Assembly: GCF_008824185.1 (NCBI RefSeq)
Contig: NZ_CP044426.1
Coordinates: 1,000,501-1,064,500 of the forward strand
Length of the DNA: 64,000 bases
Direction of reading: 5' to 3'
Source of the DNA: Paracoccus pantotrophus
GTDB taxonomy: Bacteria; Pseudomonadota; Alphaproteobacteria; Rhodobacterales; Rhodobacteraceae
Part shown: positions 17,046-25,975 of the stretch, piece by piece
Layout of the letters: every line of letters begins with the position of its first letter
How positions within the stretch are numbered: the stretch's first letter is position 1
Made by a program: the position numbers and the translations under genes
The notes under the pieces: model-generated
What the model saw: only the letters and a program-made list of their open reading frames with translations
Told to the model about the DNA's origin: nothing
The model's database searches: none

Positions 17046-17100
17046 CCGGGGGGCCGTCTGCCCCCCGGACCCCCGAGAGTATTTGCGAAACGGAGAAAGG
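17046..17100 (+). repeat. GC-rich hairpin repeat, copy B, supplying the cbbX ribosome site
   Basis: A perfect 8-bp stem (17046-17053 with 17061-17068, 7-base loop), then ACCCCCGAGAGTATTTG and GAAACGGAGAAAGG. The final GGAGAAAGG is the cbbX ribosome site, four bases from the ATG. The same layout appears upstream of fabG (42141-42197). Confidence 0.72.
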
Positions 17101-17103
17101 CTG

Positions 17104-18024
17104 ATGGACGGCGATATGGGCGAGACGCTGGCGACCGTGGATCTGAAGGCCGAGTATGAAACCTCGGGCGTGCGCGAGATCCTGGACGAGCTGGACCGCG
17201 AGTTGATCGGGCTGGCGCCGGTGAAGCAGAGGATCCGCGAGACGGCGGCCCTGCTCTTGGTGGACCGGGCGCGGCGCGACCTGGGGCTGGCCCATGAGAC
17301 CCCCACCCTGCACATGAGCTTTACCGGCAATCCGGGCACCGGCAAGACCACGGTGGCCTTGAAGATGGCCGGGCTGCTGCATCGCCTGGGCTATGTGCGC
17401 AAGGGCCACCTGGTCAGCGTCACCCGCGACGACCTGGTCGGGCAATATATCGGCCATACCGCGCCCAAGACCAAGGAAGTCCTGAAGAAGGCCATGGGCG
17501 GCGTTCTGTTCATCGACGAGGCCTATTACCTCTACAAGCCCGACAACGAGCGCGACTATGGCCAGGAGGCGATCGAGATCCTGCTGCAGGTGATGGAGAA
17601 CAACCGCGACGACCTGGTGGTCATCATGGCCGGCTATGCCGACCGGATGGACCGTTTCTTCGCCGCCAATCCGGGTTTCCGCTCGCGCATCGCCCATCAC
17701 ATCGAATTTCCCGATTATACTGACGAAGAGCTGGGGCGGATCTCGGCCGCGATGCTGGAGAACCAGGGCTATGTTTTCGACGAGGCCGGGCGGGCGGCGA
17801 TGGAGGACTATATCCGCCTGCGCCGTGACCAGCCGCATTTCGCCAATGCCCGCTCGATCCGCAATGCGCTGGACAGGGCCCGGCTGCGCCAGGCGAACCG
17901 GCTGTTTTCCGGCGATGCGCCGGTCGATGCGCGCACCCTGTCCACCATCACCGAGGCCGATATCCGCGCAAGCCGGGTTTTCTCGGGCGGGCTGGATGTC
18001 GATGGCGGGCGCATCGAGGGTTGA
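17104..18024 (+). CDS. cbbX: red-type RuBisCO activase CbbX
   Basis: A 306-residue AAA+ ATPase that remodels inhibited red-type RuBisCO by pulling on the CbbL C-terminus, releasing tight-binding sugar phosphates. Walker A is GNPGTGKTT near residue 78, a pore-loop region follows (GQYIGHTAPKT), Walker B is VLFIDEA, and sensor and arginine-finger regions include NPGFRSRI. Length fits (about 309). The ATG at 17104 follows GGAGAAAGG from the repeat; seven upstream codons in frame belong to the repeat and are rejected. Last gene of the cbb operon. Confidence 0.95.
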   Translation: MDGDMGETLATVDLKAEYETSGVREILDELDRELIGLAPVKQRIRETAALLLVDRARRDLGLAHETPTLHMSFTGNPGTGKTTVALKMAGLLHRLGYVRKGHLVSVTRDDLVGQYIGHTAPKTKEVLKKAMGGVLFIDEAYYLYKPDNERDYGQEAIEILLQVMENNRDDLVVIMAGYADRMDRFFAANPGFRSRIAHHIEFPDYTDEELGRISAAMLENQGYVFDEAGRAAMEDYIRLRRDQPHFANARSIRNALDRARLRQANRLFSGDAPVDARTLSTITEADIRASRVFSGGLDVDGGRIEG

Positions 18025-18045
18025 ACGCCTGCCGGGGCTTGCCGG

Positions 18046-18573
18046 TCAGCCGGAAAGGCAGGCGCCGGCGGGTCGCTGCGGCGCGGCGAAGGCCTTGCAG
18101 AACCAGTCCTGCACCATCCGCACGGACGAAGCGCCGGCTGCCGCCATGCCCGCGCGGGTCCGAAAGACAGTTCATGTCGGTCAGCCGTTCTTCAACCGCG
18201 CGGATGGTGGCGCCGTCCTGCATCAGCCGGTAGCGCAGGTGGATGCGCGGCGGGGTGGCGGCGCGCAGGATGCGCACGTCGTCAAAGCCGGTGCGCCTGG
18301 GTTCGAACTCGCCCGCCAGTCGATGTCCAGCACCTCGATGGCAAGGCTCTGGCCGGGGAGAAGGCAGCGCGCGCCCAGTTCGGCGAACCAGCGGTCGAAC
18401 TCGGCCAGCGCCGAGGCGCGGCTGCGGGCGCGGCGGAACTCGCGGTCGCGAAAGGTTTCGGGCGCGACATAGGTGACGGTGACGCGCCCCTCGGCCGGTG
18501 GTGCGGCCGGCCCGGCCAGGGCGGCGGGTGCCGCCAGCGCCAGGGAAAGGGACAGGCGGGTCTTCCTGAGCAT
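18046..18573 (-). pseudogene. DUF3016 lipoprotein-like/periplasmic protein gene with two frameshifts
   Basis: The intact product would be a secreted protein of about 175 residues. A signal peptide (MLRKTRLSLSLALAAPAALAG) opens it, followed by VTVTYVAPETFRDREF and a C-terminal VRMVQDWFCKAF block, as in DUF3016. The reading frame breaks near 18320, where GAC-TGG replaces an expected GAC-CTG-G (one base missing). The text LAGEFEPRRTGFDDVRILR continues in the second frame. Near 18165 it returns to the first frame and ends at the TGA 18046-18048. Two compensating shifts indicate either a decayed gene or sequencing errors in GC-rich DNA. It converges on cbbX. DUF3016 function is unknown. Confidence 0.72.
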
Positions 18574-18666
18574 GGCTTTGCCTTTCGCATGTCCAGCCCT
18601 GCAAGGGCCTATGGGCAGGCGGCGGGAAAAGTCAAAGCCGGGCTTGGGCCGCCCCAGCCCGCCGCC

Positions 18667-20265
18667 TCAGCCCCTGGCATCCTCCAGCATCATCCGCGCG
18701 GCCTTTTCGGCGATCATCATCACCGGGGCATTGGTATTGCCGCTGGTGATCGTCGGCATGACCGAGGCATCGGCGATGCGCAGCCGGCCGAGCGCGCGCA
18801 TCCGCAGCCTGGGATCGACCACCGCGCCCTCGTCGGCGCCCATGCGGCAGGTGCCGACCGGGTGGAAGATCGTGGTGCCGATATTGCCGGCCGCCTTGAC
18901 CAGATCCTCATCGCTCTGGAAGGCGATGCCGGGGATATGCTCCTCGGGGTCGAAGCGGTTGAAGGCGGGCTGCGCGGCGATCCTGCGGGTCAGGCGGATG
19001 GCGCGAATGGCAACCTCGCGGTCGGCTTCGGTGGACAGGTAGTTCGGCCGGATCGCCGGATGGGCGCGGAAATCCGGCCCGGTAACATGGACCGAACCGC
19101 GGCTTTCCGGCCGCAGGTTGCAGACCGAGGCGGTCATGGCCGGGAAGGGATGCACCGGGTCGCCGAACTTGTCGAGGCTGACCGGCTGGACGTGGAACTC
19201 CAGGTCCGGCGTCGCCTTGTCCGGCCCCGAGCGGGTGAAGATGCCAAGCTGGCTCGGCGCCATCGACATCGGGCCCGAGCGTTTCAGCAGGTATTCCAGC
19301 CCGATCGACGCCTTGCCCATCAGCCGCGAGGCCTTTTCGTTCAGCGTCGGCACGCCGCGGACCTTGTAGACCAGCCGCAATTGCAGGTGGTCCTGCAGGT
19401 TCTCGCCCAGCGAGGACACCTCGACCTGCGGCGCGATACCGGCGGCCTGCAGGACATCGCCGCGGCCGATGCCGGAATGTTCGAGGATCTGCACCGAGCC
19501 GATGGCGCCCGCGGCCAGCACCGTCTCGCGCGCGGCGCGGACCTCGCGCCGCTGGCCCTGGTGGTGAAAGACCACGCCCGCGACCTCGCCCGCCTCGATC
19601 ACCAGCCGCTCGACCTCGGCCCCGGTCAGGATGCGCAGGTTCGGGCGGTGGCGCACCGGGCGCAGAAAGGCCTTGGCCGCGCTCCAGCGCCAGCCACGGC
19701 GCTGGGTCACGTCGAAATAGCCGCCGCCCTCGTTGTCACCGCGGTTGAAGTCCTCGGTGCGCGGGATGCCGGCCTGCTCGGCCGCCGCCATGAAGGCGTC
19801 GAGCACCGCCCAGCGGACCCGCGCGGTTTCCACCCGCAATTCGCCGCCGGCGCCATGCATGGCGTCGGCGCCGCGATAATGGTCCTCTTGCGCCTTGAAC
19901 AGCGGCAGCACGTCGTCCCAGCCCCAGCCGGTGCAGCCAAGCTGGCGCCAATGGTCGTAATCCGCCGCCTGCCCGCGCATGTAGATCATGCCGTTGATCG
20001 AGGAACAGCCGCCCAGCACCCGGCCGCGCGGGTAAAGCAGCGCGCGGCCGTTCAGCCCCGGCTCGGGCTGGGTGCGAAAGCCCCAGTCGGTACGCGGGTT
20101 GCCGATGCAATAAAGATAGCCGACCGGGATATGGATCCAGTGGTAGTTGTCGCGCCCCCCGGCCTCGAGCAGCAGCACCCGGTTGCCGGGATCGGCGCTG
20201 AGGCGGTTGGCCAGCACGCAGCCGGCGCTGCCCGCGCCGATCACGATATAGTCGTAGCTTTCCAT
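18667..20265 (-). CDS. GMC family FAD-dependent oxidoreductase (choline dehydrogenase-like)
   Basis: A 532-residue glucose-methanol-choline oxidoreductase oxidising an alcohol to an aldehyde with bound FAD. The N-terminal dinucleotide fold is YDYIVIGAGSAGC at residues 3-15. GMC signature 1 is in RGRVLGGCSSINGMIYMRG, and signature 2 in AAGAIGSVQILEHSGIG. The catalytic histidine region is FHPVGTCRMG near residue 470, and the C-terminus has ASVMPTITSGNTNAP. Most similar overall to BetA and polyethylene-glycol or aliphatic-alcohol dehydrogenases; the substrate cannot be assigned. The ATG at 20265 is chosen over one four codons upstream. It follows the liv genes on the same strand, suggesting the importer delivers its substrate or a relative. 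Confidence 0.88.
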   Translation of the reverse strand: MESYDYIVIGAGSAGCVLANRLSADPGNRVLLLEAGGRDNYHWIHIPVGYLYCIGNPRTDWGFRTQPEPGLNGRALLYPRGRVLGGCSSINGMIYMRGQAADYDHWRQLGCTGWGWDDVLPLFKAQEDHYRGADAMHGAGGELRVETARVRWAVLDAFMAAAEQAGIPRTEDFNRGDNEGGGYFDVTQRRGWRWSAAKAFLRPVRHRPNLRILTGAEVERLVIEAGEVAGVVFHHQGQRREVRAARETVLAAGAIGSVQILEHSGIGRGDVLQAAGIAPQVEVSSLGENLQDHLQLRLVYKVRGVPTLNEKASRLMGKASIGLEYLLKRSGPMSMAPSQLGIFTRSGPDKATPDLEFHVQPVSLDKFGDPVHPFPAMTASVCNLRPESRGSVHVTGPDFRAHPAIRPNYLSTEADREVAIRAIRLTRRIAAQPAFNRFDPEEHIPGIAFQSDEDLVKAAGNIGTTIFHPVGTCRMGADEGAVVDPRLRMRALGRLRIADASVMPTITSGNTNAPVMMIAEKAARMMLEDARG

Positions 20266-20280
20266 CGGACACTCCATGAT

Positions 20281-20302
20281 GGCCCCCGCCGGCGCGGGGG
20301 CC
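20281..20302 (-). terminator. GC hairpin between livM and the GMC gene
   Basis: Perfect 9-bp inverted repeat GGCCCCCGC/GCGGGGGCC with a 4-base loop, just after the livM stop. No U-tract is present, so partial termination is more likely than full. Confidence 0.6.
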
Positions 20303-20308
20303 GCACCA

Positions 20309-21307
20309 TCACGATTCGGAACGGAACCCGAGTTTTCTGCCCAGCCTGGTTGCGAAGAACTCTCCGACGAGTCCTCTGCGGAACAGCAGGACGCAGACCA
20401 TGAAGACGACGCCGGTGATGATCGTCACCGGGAAGTCGGATGTGGCCAGGTAGTTCTGCAAGCTGACCACCAGGCCGGCGCCGACGATGGGGCCCAGCAG
20501 CGAGCCGATGCCGCCCAAGAGCGTCATCAGGATCACCTCGCCCGACATCTGCCAGGTCACGTCGGTCAGCGTCGCGAACTGGAAGATCAGCGCCTTGACG
20601 CCGCCCGCGAGCCCGGCCAGCGCCGCCGACATCACGAAGGCGCCCAGCTTGTAGCGCTGCACCGAATAGCCCAGCGAGATCGCGCGGCTCTCGTTTTCCC
20701 GGATCGACTTCAGGATCATGCCGAAGGGCGAGTTCACGAAGCGCCGGATGATCAGCAGGCCCAGGACAAAGACCGCCAGCACGAAGTAATACATGTTCAT
20801 CGGCCGGTTCAGGTCGATCAGCCCGAAGAGATGCCCCCGCGGCACCGACTGGATGCCGTCCTCGCCATGGGTGAAGGGCGCCTGCAGGCAGAAGAAGAAG
20901 AACATCTGCGACAAGGCCAGGGTGATCATGGCGAAATAGATGCCCTGGCGGCGGATGGCGATGGCGCCCATCACCAGCCCCAGCAGGGCGGCGCCGGCGA
21001 CGCCCAGCAGGATGCCGGCCTCGGGCGACCAGCCCCAGACCTTGACCGCATGGGCGGTGAAATAGGCCGCGCCCCCGAAGAAGGTGGCATGGCCGAAGGA
21101 CAGAAGGCCGGTATAGCCCAAGAGCAGGTTGAAGGCCGAGGCGAAGAGCGCGAAGGCCAGCAGCTTCATCAGGAAGATCGGGTAGAGAAACATCGGCGCC
21201 ACCACGAGCCCGGCCAGCGCCAGGGCGACCAGCAGCAGCTGGGCCTGCCCGGCGCGCGGATGGGCGGCGACATGGTCGGTGGGGATGGGTCCGGATTTCG
21301 CGGCCAT
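20309..21307 (-). CDS. livM: Liv-type ABC transporter permease LivM
   Basis: A 332-residue inner-membrane permease of the branched-chain amino acid/hydrophobic substrate (HAAT) family. It is hydrophobic from residue 25 on, with FALFASAFNLLLGYTGLLSFGHATFFGG typical of LivM helices split by short loops, and the cytoplasmic coupling motif SIRENESRAISLGYSVQRYK near residue 210. The ATG at 21307 has AAGGA eight bases upstream; an alternative ATG three codons earlier overlaps the livH stop. Tight coupling with livH implies one transcript livKGFHM. Confidence 0.9.
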   Translation of the reverse strand: MAAKSGPIPTDHVAAHPRAGQAQLLLVALALAGLVVAPMFLYPIFLMKLLAFALFASAFNLLLGYTGLLSFGHATFFGGAAYFTAHAVKVWGWSPEAGILLGVAGAALLGLVMGAIAIRRQGIYFAMITLALSQMFFFFCLQAPFTHGEDGIQSVPRGHLFGLIDLNRPMNMYYFVLAVFVLGLLIIRRFVNSPFGMILKSIRENESRAISLGYSVQRYKLGAFVMSAALAGLAGGVKALIFQFATLTDVTWQMSGEVILMTLLGGIGSLLGPIVGAGLVVSLQNYLATSDFPVTIITGVVFMVCVLLFRRGLVGEFFATRLGRKLGFRSES

Positions 21308-21308
21308 C

Positions 21309-22196
21309 TCAGGCATCCTTTCCGAAAAGGCCCGCGGGCCGCAGGATCAAGACGATCGCCATGATGACGAAGATCACGATGTTCGAGGCCTCGGGGTAGA
21401 AGACCTTGGTCAGCCCCTCGACCACGCCCAGCATGTAGCCGGTGACGATGGCGCCCAGGATCGAGCCCATGCCGCCGACCACCACCACCGCGAAGACGAT
21501 GATGATCAGGTTCGAGCCCATCAGGGGCGAGACCTGGTAGACCGGCGCCGCCAGCACCCCCGCGAAACCCGCGAGGCCCGCGCCGAGCGCATAGGTCAGG
21601 GTCAGGAGCAGCGGCACATTGACGCCGAAGGCCTGAACCAGCGTGGGGTTCTCGGTCGCGGCGCGCAGGTAGGCGCCGAGCTTGGTCTTCTCGATCAAGA
21701 GCCAGACCGCGATGCAGACCGCCAGCGAGGCGATGACCACCCAGCCGCGATAGATCGGCAGGAACATGAAGCCCAGGTTCACCGCCCCGGTCAGCTGCGC
21801 GGGCGGCGCATAGGGCTTGCCCGAGGCGCCGAAGAAATAGCGGAAGGTGCCCTCGATCGCCAGGGCCAGGCCGAAGGTGAAGAGAAGCCCGTAGAGCGGG
21901 TCGAGCTTGTAGAGCCGCGACAGCATGGTCTTTTCCACCAGCGCCGCGAACAGGCCGACGAAAAGCGGCGCCAGGATCAGCGCCAGCCAGTAGTTGATGC
22001 CGCCCACGGTCAGCAGCAGCAGCGCCGCGAAGGCGCCCAGCATGTATTGCGCGCCATGGGCGAAGTTGATGACCCGCAAGAGGCCGAAGATCACCGCCAG
22101 GCCCAGCGACAGCAGCGCGTAGAACGAGCCGTTGATGAGCCCGACCAGCAATTGCCCCATCAGCGCCTGGACGGGAATGCCGAAGATCATGGTCAT
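21309..22196 (-). CDS. livH: Liv-type ABC transporter permease LivH
   Basis: A 295-residue permease of the HAAT family with about eight helices. Motifs are NGSFYALLSLGLAVIFGLLR near the N-terminus, INFAHGAQYMLGAF, a coupling helix region RAATENPTLVQAFGVN near residue 180 and VVVGGMGSILGA. The ATG at 22196 begins one base after the livF stop (TGACATG). It pairs with LivM to form the channel and with LivF/LivG as ATPases. Confidence 0.92.
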   Translation of the reverse strand: MTMIFGIPVQALMGQLLVGLINGSFYALLSLGLAVIFGLLRVINFAHGAQYMLGAFAALLLLTVGGINYWLALILAPLFVGLFAALVEKTMLSRLYKLDPLYGLLFTFGLALAIEGTFRYFFGASGKPYAPPAQLTGAVNLGFMFLPIYRGWVVIASLAVCIAVWLLIEKTKLGAYLRAATENPTLVQAFGVNVPLLLTLTYALGAGLAGFAGVLAAPVYQVSPLMGSNLIIIVFAVVVVGGMGSILGAIVTGYMLGVVEGLTKVFYPEASNIVIFVIMAIVLILRPAGLFGKDA

Positions 22197-22197
22197 G

Positions 22198-22899
22198 TCA
22201 CACCCCCAGTTCGCGATGCAGCATGTCCATCTGCTGCGGCAGCTCGGCCACGGGGAATTCCGCCGTCATCCGGCCGTGGTCCATCAGGTAGAAGCGGTCG
22301 GCGACCTTGGCGGCGAAGCGGAAGTTCTGCTCGACCAGCACCACGGTCATGCCGCGGCCCTTCAGCTTCTGCAGCACCTCGCCGATGGCCTGGATGATGA
22401 CCGGGGCCAGCCCCTCGGTCGGCTCGTCCAGCAAAAGGCAGCGCGCCCCGGTGCGCAGGATGCGCGCCATGGCCAGCATCTGCTGCTCGCCGCCCGACAG
22501 CTTGGTGCCCTGGCTGTTTCGCCGCTCCTTGAGGTTCGGGAACAGCGCGTAGATCTCCTCGACCGACATGCCGCCCTCGGCGACCCGGGGCGGCAGCATC
22601 AGGTTCTCCTCGACCGAGAGGCTGGCGAAGATGCCGCGCTCCTCGGGCACGAAGCCCAGGCCCGCCCGCGCGGTCTGGTGCAGGGGCAGCGCCATCATGT
22701 CGCGCCCGGCGAATGCGATCCGGCCCGTGCGCTTGCGCAGGATGCCCATGATCGTGCGCAGCGTCGTGGTCTTGCCCATGCCGTTGCGGCCCAGGATGCA
22801 GATGGTCTCGCCCTCGGCGACCGAGAGGTTCACGCCGTGCAGGACATGGCTTTCGCCATACCAGGCCTGCAGGTTCTCGACTTGCAGCAGCGCGCTCAT
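22198..22899 (-). CDS. livF: Liv-type ABC transporter ATP-binding protein LivF
   Basis: A 233-residue ABC ATPase. Walker A GRNGMGKTT near residue 37, Q-loop segment GLGFVPEERGIF (typical LivF), ABC signature LSGGEQQMLA near residue 134, Walker B CLLLDEPTEGL, and switch histidine replaced by VLVEQN as usual for this family. It overlaps livG by four bases (ATGA), so it is translationally coupled. It forms a heterodimer with LivG. Confidence 0.94.
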   Translation of the reverse strand: MSALLQVENLQAWYGESHVLHGVNLSVAEGETICILGRNGMGKTTTLRTIMGILRKRTGRIAFAGRDMMALPLHQTARAGLGFVPEERGIFASLSVEENLMLPPRVAEGGMSVEEIYALFPNLKERRNSQGTKLSGGEQQMLAMARILRTGARCLLLDEPTEGLAPVIIQAIGEVLQKLKGRGMTVVLVEQNFRFAAKVADRFYLMDHGRMTAEFPVAELPQQMDMLHRELGV

Positions 22900-23669
22900 G
22901 CCTCGGACCCCATATAGGCGCTGCGCACGCGCGGATCGGCCGAGACGGTGGCATAGTCGCCCGCCGCGATGATCTCGCCGCGCTGCAGCACGGTGACGTG
23001 GTGGCAGATATCGGCCACGACGCTCAGGTTGTGCTCGACCATCAGCACCGCGCGCTCGGCGGCGAGGTCGCGGATGATGCCCGCGACCATGGCCACGTCC
23101 TCCTGGCCCATGCCGGCCATCGGCTCGTCCAGAAGCAGCACCTCGGGATCCAGCGCCAGCGTGGTGGCGATCTCCAGCACGCGCTTGCGGCCATAGGACA
23201 GGTCGGCGGCGCGGTGGTCGCGGTATGGCGCCAGGCCGAGCCGGTCGATCAGCGCGTCGGCGCGCGGGTTCAGCCGGTCGAGCGCCGACAGCGGCAGCCA
23301 GAACTGCGTCGAGAGCCCGTTGGGCCGCTGCAAGGCGACCTTGACGTTCTCGCGCACCGTCAGGTGCGGGAACACCGCCGAGATCTGGAAGCTGCGCACC
23401 AGCCCCATCCGCGCCACCTTGTCGGGCCGGGTATTGGTGATGTCCTGGCCCAGCAGCGTGATCGAGCCCCGCGTCGGTTGCAGGAACTTGGTCAAAAGGT
23501 TGAAGACCGTGGTCTTGCCGGCGCCATTGGGCCCGATCAGCGCATGGATGCGCGCATGCGCCACGTCCAGGTCGACATCGTTCACCGCCGTGAAACCCGC
23601 GAAATCCCGCCCAAGGCCGCGGGCGGACAAAACCACCCGCGGCTCGGATTGCATAGCAAGCGCCGCCAT
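22896..23669 (-). CDS. livG: Liv-type ABC transporter ATP-binding protein LivG
   Basis: A 257-residue ABC ATPase. Walker A GPNGAGKTT near residue 44, Q-loop LVRSFQISAVFPHLTVREN, a variant signature LSYGRKRVLEIA (LSYG in place of LSGG, common in LivG), Walker B VLLLDEPMAGMG and switch MVEHN. The start at 23669 overlaps the substrate-binding-protein stop as TGATG. The longer open frame to 23756 lies inside the preceding gene and is rejected. Confidence 0.93.
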   Translation of the reverse strand: MAALAMQSEPRVVLSARGLGRDFAGFTAVNDVDLDVAHARIHALIGPNGAGKTTVFNLLTKFLQPTRGSITLLGQDITNTRPDKVARMGLVRSFQISAVFPHLTVRENVKVALQRPNGLSTQFWLPLSALDRLNPRADALIDRLGLAPYRDHRAADLSYGRKRVLEIATTLALDPEVLLLDEPMAGMGQEDVAMVAGIIRDLAAERAVLMVEHNLSVVADICHHVTVLQRGEIIAAGDYATVSADPRVRSAYMGSEA

Positions 23670-24868
23670 CACTGGACCAGCGGGCAGCCGCTTTCGGCGG
23701 GGTCCAGGAAGGCCTCGTCGCCCGGAATGGTGGCCAGGACGTTGTAATAGTCCCAATCCTCGGTCACGTCGCCGGGGGCCTTGACCTCCATCAGGTAGAC
23801 ATCCTTGATCAGCCGCCCGTTGGGCCCGACCTTGCCGCCCTGGGCAAAGACGTCGTCGACCGGCATCTCGTGCATCTTGGCGGCGACGGCCTCGGTCTCG
23901 TCTGTGCCCGCCGCCTCGATCGCCTTGAGATATTGGGTGACGGCCGAATAGGTGCCGGCATGGACCATGTTCGGCATGACGCCGGTGCGTTCCTTGAAGC
24001 GTTCACCGAACTCGCGCGATTCCGGCGTGCGGTTCCAGTAGAAGCTTTCGGTCAGCGTCAGTCCCTGCGCGGCATCGAGCCCGATGCCATGCACCTCGGC
24101 CAGGGTGAAGAGCAGCGCCGCAAGGCGCTGGCCGCCGGCGGTGATGCCGAACTCGGCCGCCTGCTTAATGGCGTTCTGCGTGTCCATGCCGGCATTGGCT
24201 AGGCCGATCACCTTGGCGCCCGAGGATTGCGCCTGGAGCAGGAACGAGGAATAATCCGTCGTCGCCAGCGGGTGGCGCACCGCGCCCGCGACCGTGCCGC
24301 CCTGCGACTTGACGAAATTGCCGGTCTGCTCTTCCAGCGAATAGCCGAAGGCATAGTCGGCCGTCAGGAAGAACCAGCTGTCGCCGCCCTCTTTCACCAG
24401 CGCGCCGCCGGTGCCCACGGCCAGCGCATGGGTGTCATAGGCCCAGTGGAAGCCATAGGGGGTGCATTGCACCCCGGTCAGTTCCGTCGTGGCGGCGCCG
24501 GTATTGACGGTGATCTTCTTCTTTTCCTGGCTCAGCGCCTGCACCGCCAGGCCGACCGAGGAGGTGGTCAGCTCCATGATCGCATCGACCTGCTCGGTGT
24601 CATACCATTGCCGGGCGATGTTCGAGGCGATGTCGGGCTTGTTCTGGTGGTCGGCGGTGACGACCTCGATCGGCGCGTCCAGCACCGTGCCGCCGAAATC
24701 CTCGACCGCCATCCGCGCGGCCTCATAGGAATACTTGCCGCCGAAATCGGCATAGACGCCCGACTGGTCGTTCAGGATGCCGATCTTGACCTTGCCGTCC
24801 GAAATTTCGGCCAGGGCAGGCGTGGCAATAAGGCCGACCGCGGCGGTCGACAGCAGAATCTTTCGCAT
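23669..24868 (-). CDS. Liv-type periplasmic substrate-binding protein
   Basis: A 399-residue type I periplasmic binding protein. The signal peptide is residues 1-20 (MRKILLSTAAVGLIATPALA). The mature part starts EISDGKVKIGILNDQSGVYAD, the usual HAAT opening. Further family marks are ELTTSSVGLAVQ near residue 99 and FFLTADYAFGYSLE. The ligand may be a branched-chain or aromatic compound, an amide or another small hydrophobic molecule; the pocket cannot be read reliably. The ATG at 24868 has GGGAGGA; upstream in-frame codons lack a signal peptide. First gene of the livKGFHM-GMC run. Confidence 0.92.
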   Translation of the reverse strand: MRKILLSTAAVGLIATPALAEISDGKVKIGILNDQSGVYADFGGKYSYEAARMAVEDFGGTVLDAPIEVVTADHQNKPDIASNIARQWYDTEQVDAIMELTTSSVGLAVQALSQEKKKITVNTGAATTELTGVQCTPYGFHWAYDTHALAVGTGGALVKEGGDSWFFLTADYAFGYSLEEQTGNFVKSQGGTVAGAVRHPLATTDYSSFLLQAQSSGAKVIGLANAGMDTQNAIKQAAEFGITAGGQRLAALLFTLAEVHGIGLDAAQGLTLTESFYWNRTPESREFGERFKERTGVMPNMVHAGTYSAVTQYLKAIEAAGTDETEAVAAKMHEMPVDDVFAQGGKVGPNGRLIKDVYLMEVKAPGDVTEDWDYYNVLATIPGDEAFLDPAESGCPLVQ

Positions 24869-25057
24869 TATGTCCTCCCAAAGGCGCATCCCTTCCGCCG
24901 GCCGCCTCTGCCTGCCGGGTGGGAATGCTGTCCTGTTACCCGCGAGGGGGCGACTCTCGCCTTGCCCCTCTCGCATCGAACGATGCCGACAATTCCGCTT
25001 TGACACAAGTGTTCAGAGAGGTTTAATTTCTTACAGGGTGTGTGCGTTTTCGAACAG

Positions 25058-25975
25058 ATGGCCAATCTCAGCTGGGACGACCTGCAATTCTTTCTCGCGG
25101 TTGTGCGCGAAGGCCAGCTTTCGCGGGCCGCGCGGCATCTGGGCACTTCGCATGTCACCGTCTCGCGCCGCATCGACCGGCTGGAGCAGGCGCTGAATAC
25201 CCGCCTGTTCGAGCGCAATCCCCGCGGCTACGAGCCGACCCCGGCCGGGCAGCGCCTGATCGAGGCGGCCGAGCGGATGGAGGAAGCCGCCGGGCTGATC
25301 CCGCTGGAGCAATCCGCCGCCACCGGCCAGACGCGGCCGCTGCGGCTGGCCATGCCCGAGGGCTTCGACAGCCTGTTTTCCACCCATCTGCTGCCGGCCT
25401 TTGCCGCGGAGTTTCCGCTGATCTCGCTGGAACTCATCACCATGCCGCAGGTGCTGTCGCTGTCGCGGCGCGAGGCGGACATCTCGATCACGCTGGACCC
25501 GGTGACGAGCGGCCCCTATCGCTCCGAGCGGCTGGTGGATTATACGCTGCATCTTTACGCCACGCGCGAGCATCTGCGCAGCCTGCCGCCGATCGCCAGC
25601 CCCGAGGATCTGCCCCGGCTGCGCTTCGTCGGCTATATCGAGGAGATGATCTTCGCCCCCGGCCTGGACTATCTGGGCGAGATCCATCCCGCGATCCGGG
25701 CCGGGGTGAAAAGCTCCAGCATCTTCAACCAGCTGGCGGCGGTGCGGGGCGGGCTGGGGATCGGTGTGCTGCCCTGGTACATCGCCGCGAAATATCCCGA
25801 ATTGCAGATCGTCCTGCCCGACCGGGTCCGCCTGACCCGGACCTATTGGCTGACTTGCCACCGCGACCTGCGGGTGATGCAATGGGTGCGGGCGGTGATC
25901 GGCTTTCTGTCGGCAAGGCTGGCCGAGCGCGGCCATGAACTGTCCCGCCCCCTCGGCCATGCCGGTCCGGGCTGA
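25058..25975 (+). CDS. LysR family transcriptional regulator
   Basis: A 305-residue LysR protein. Winged helix at residues 1-60 (LSWDDLQFFLAVVREGQLSRAA, then TSHVTVSRRIDRLEQALN). The effector domain has LRLAMPEGFDSLFSTHLLP and GLGIGVLPWYIA. It is divergent from the liv gene cluster with 189 bp between, the position expected for its regulator. The ATG at 25058 gives a normal LysR N-terminus; a GTG six codons upstream with a slightly better ribosome site is the alternative. Confidence 0.87.
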   Translation: MANLSWDDLQFFLAVVREGQLSRAARHLGTSHVTVSRRIDRLEQALNTRLFERNPRGYEPTPAGQRLIEAAERMEEAAGLIPLEQSAATGQTRPLRLAMPEGFDSLFSTHLLPAFAAEFPLISLELITMPQVLSLSRREADISITLDPVTSGPYRSERLVDYTLHLYATREHLRSLPPIASPEDLPRLRFVGYIEEMIFAPGLDYLGEIHPAIRAGVKSSSIFNQLAAVRGGLGIGVLPWYIAAKYPELQIVLPDRVRLTRTYWLTCHRDLRVMQWVRAVIGFLSARLAERGHELSRPLGHAGPG

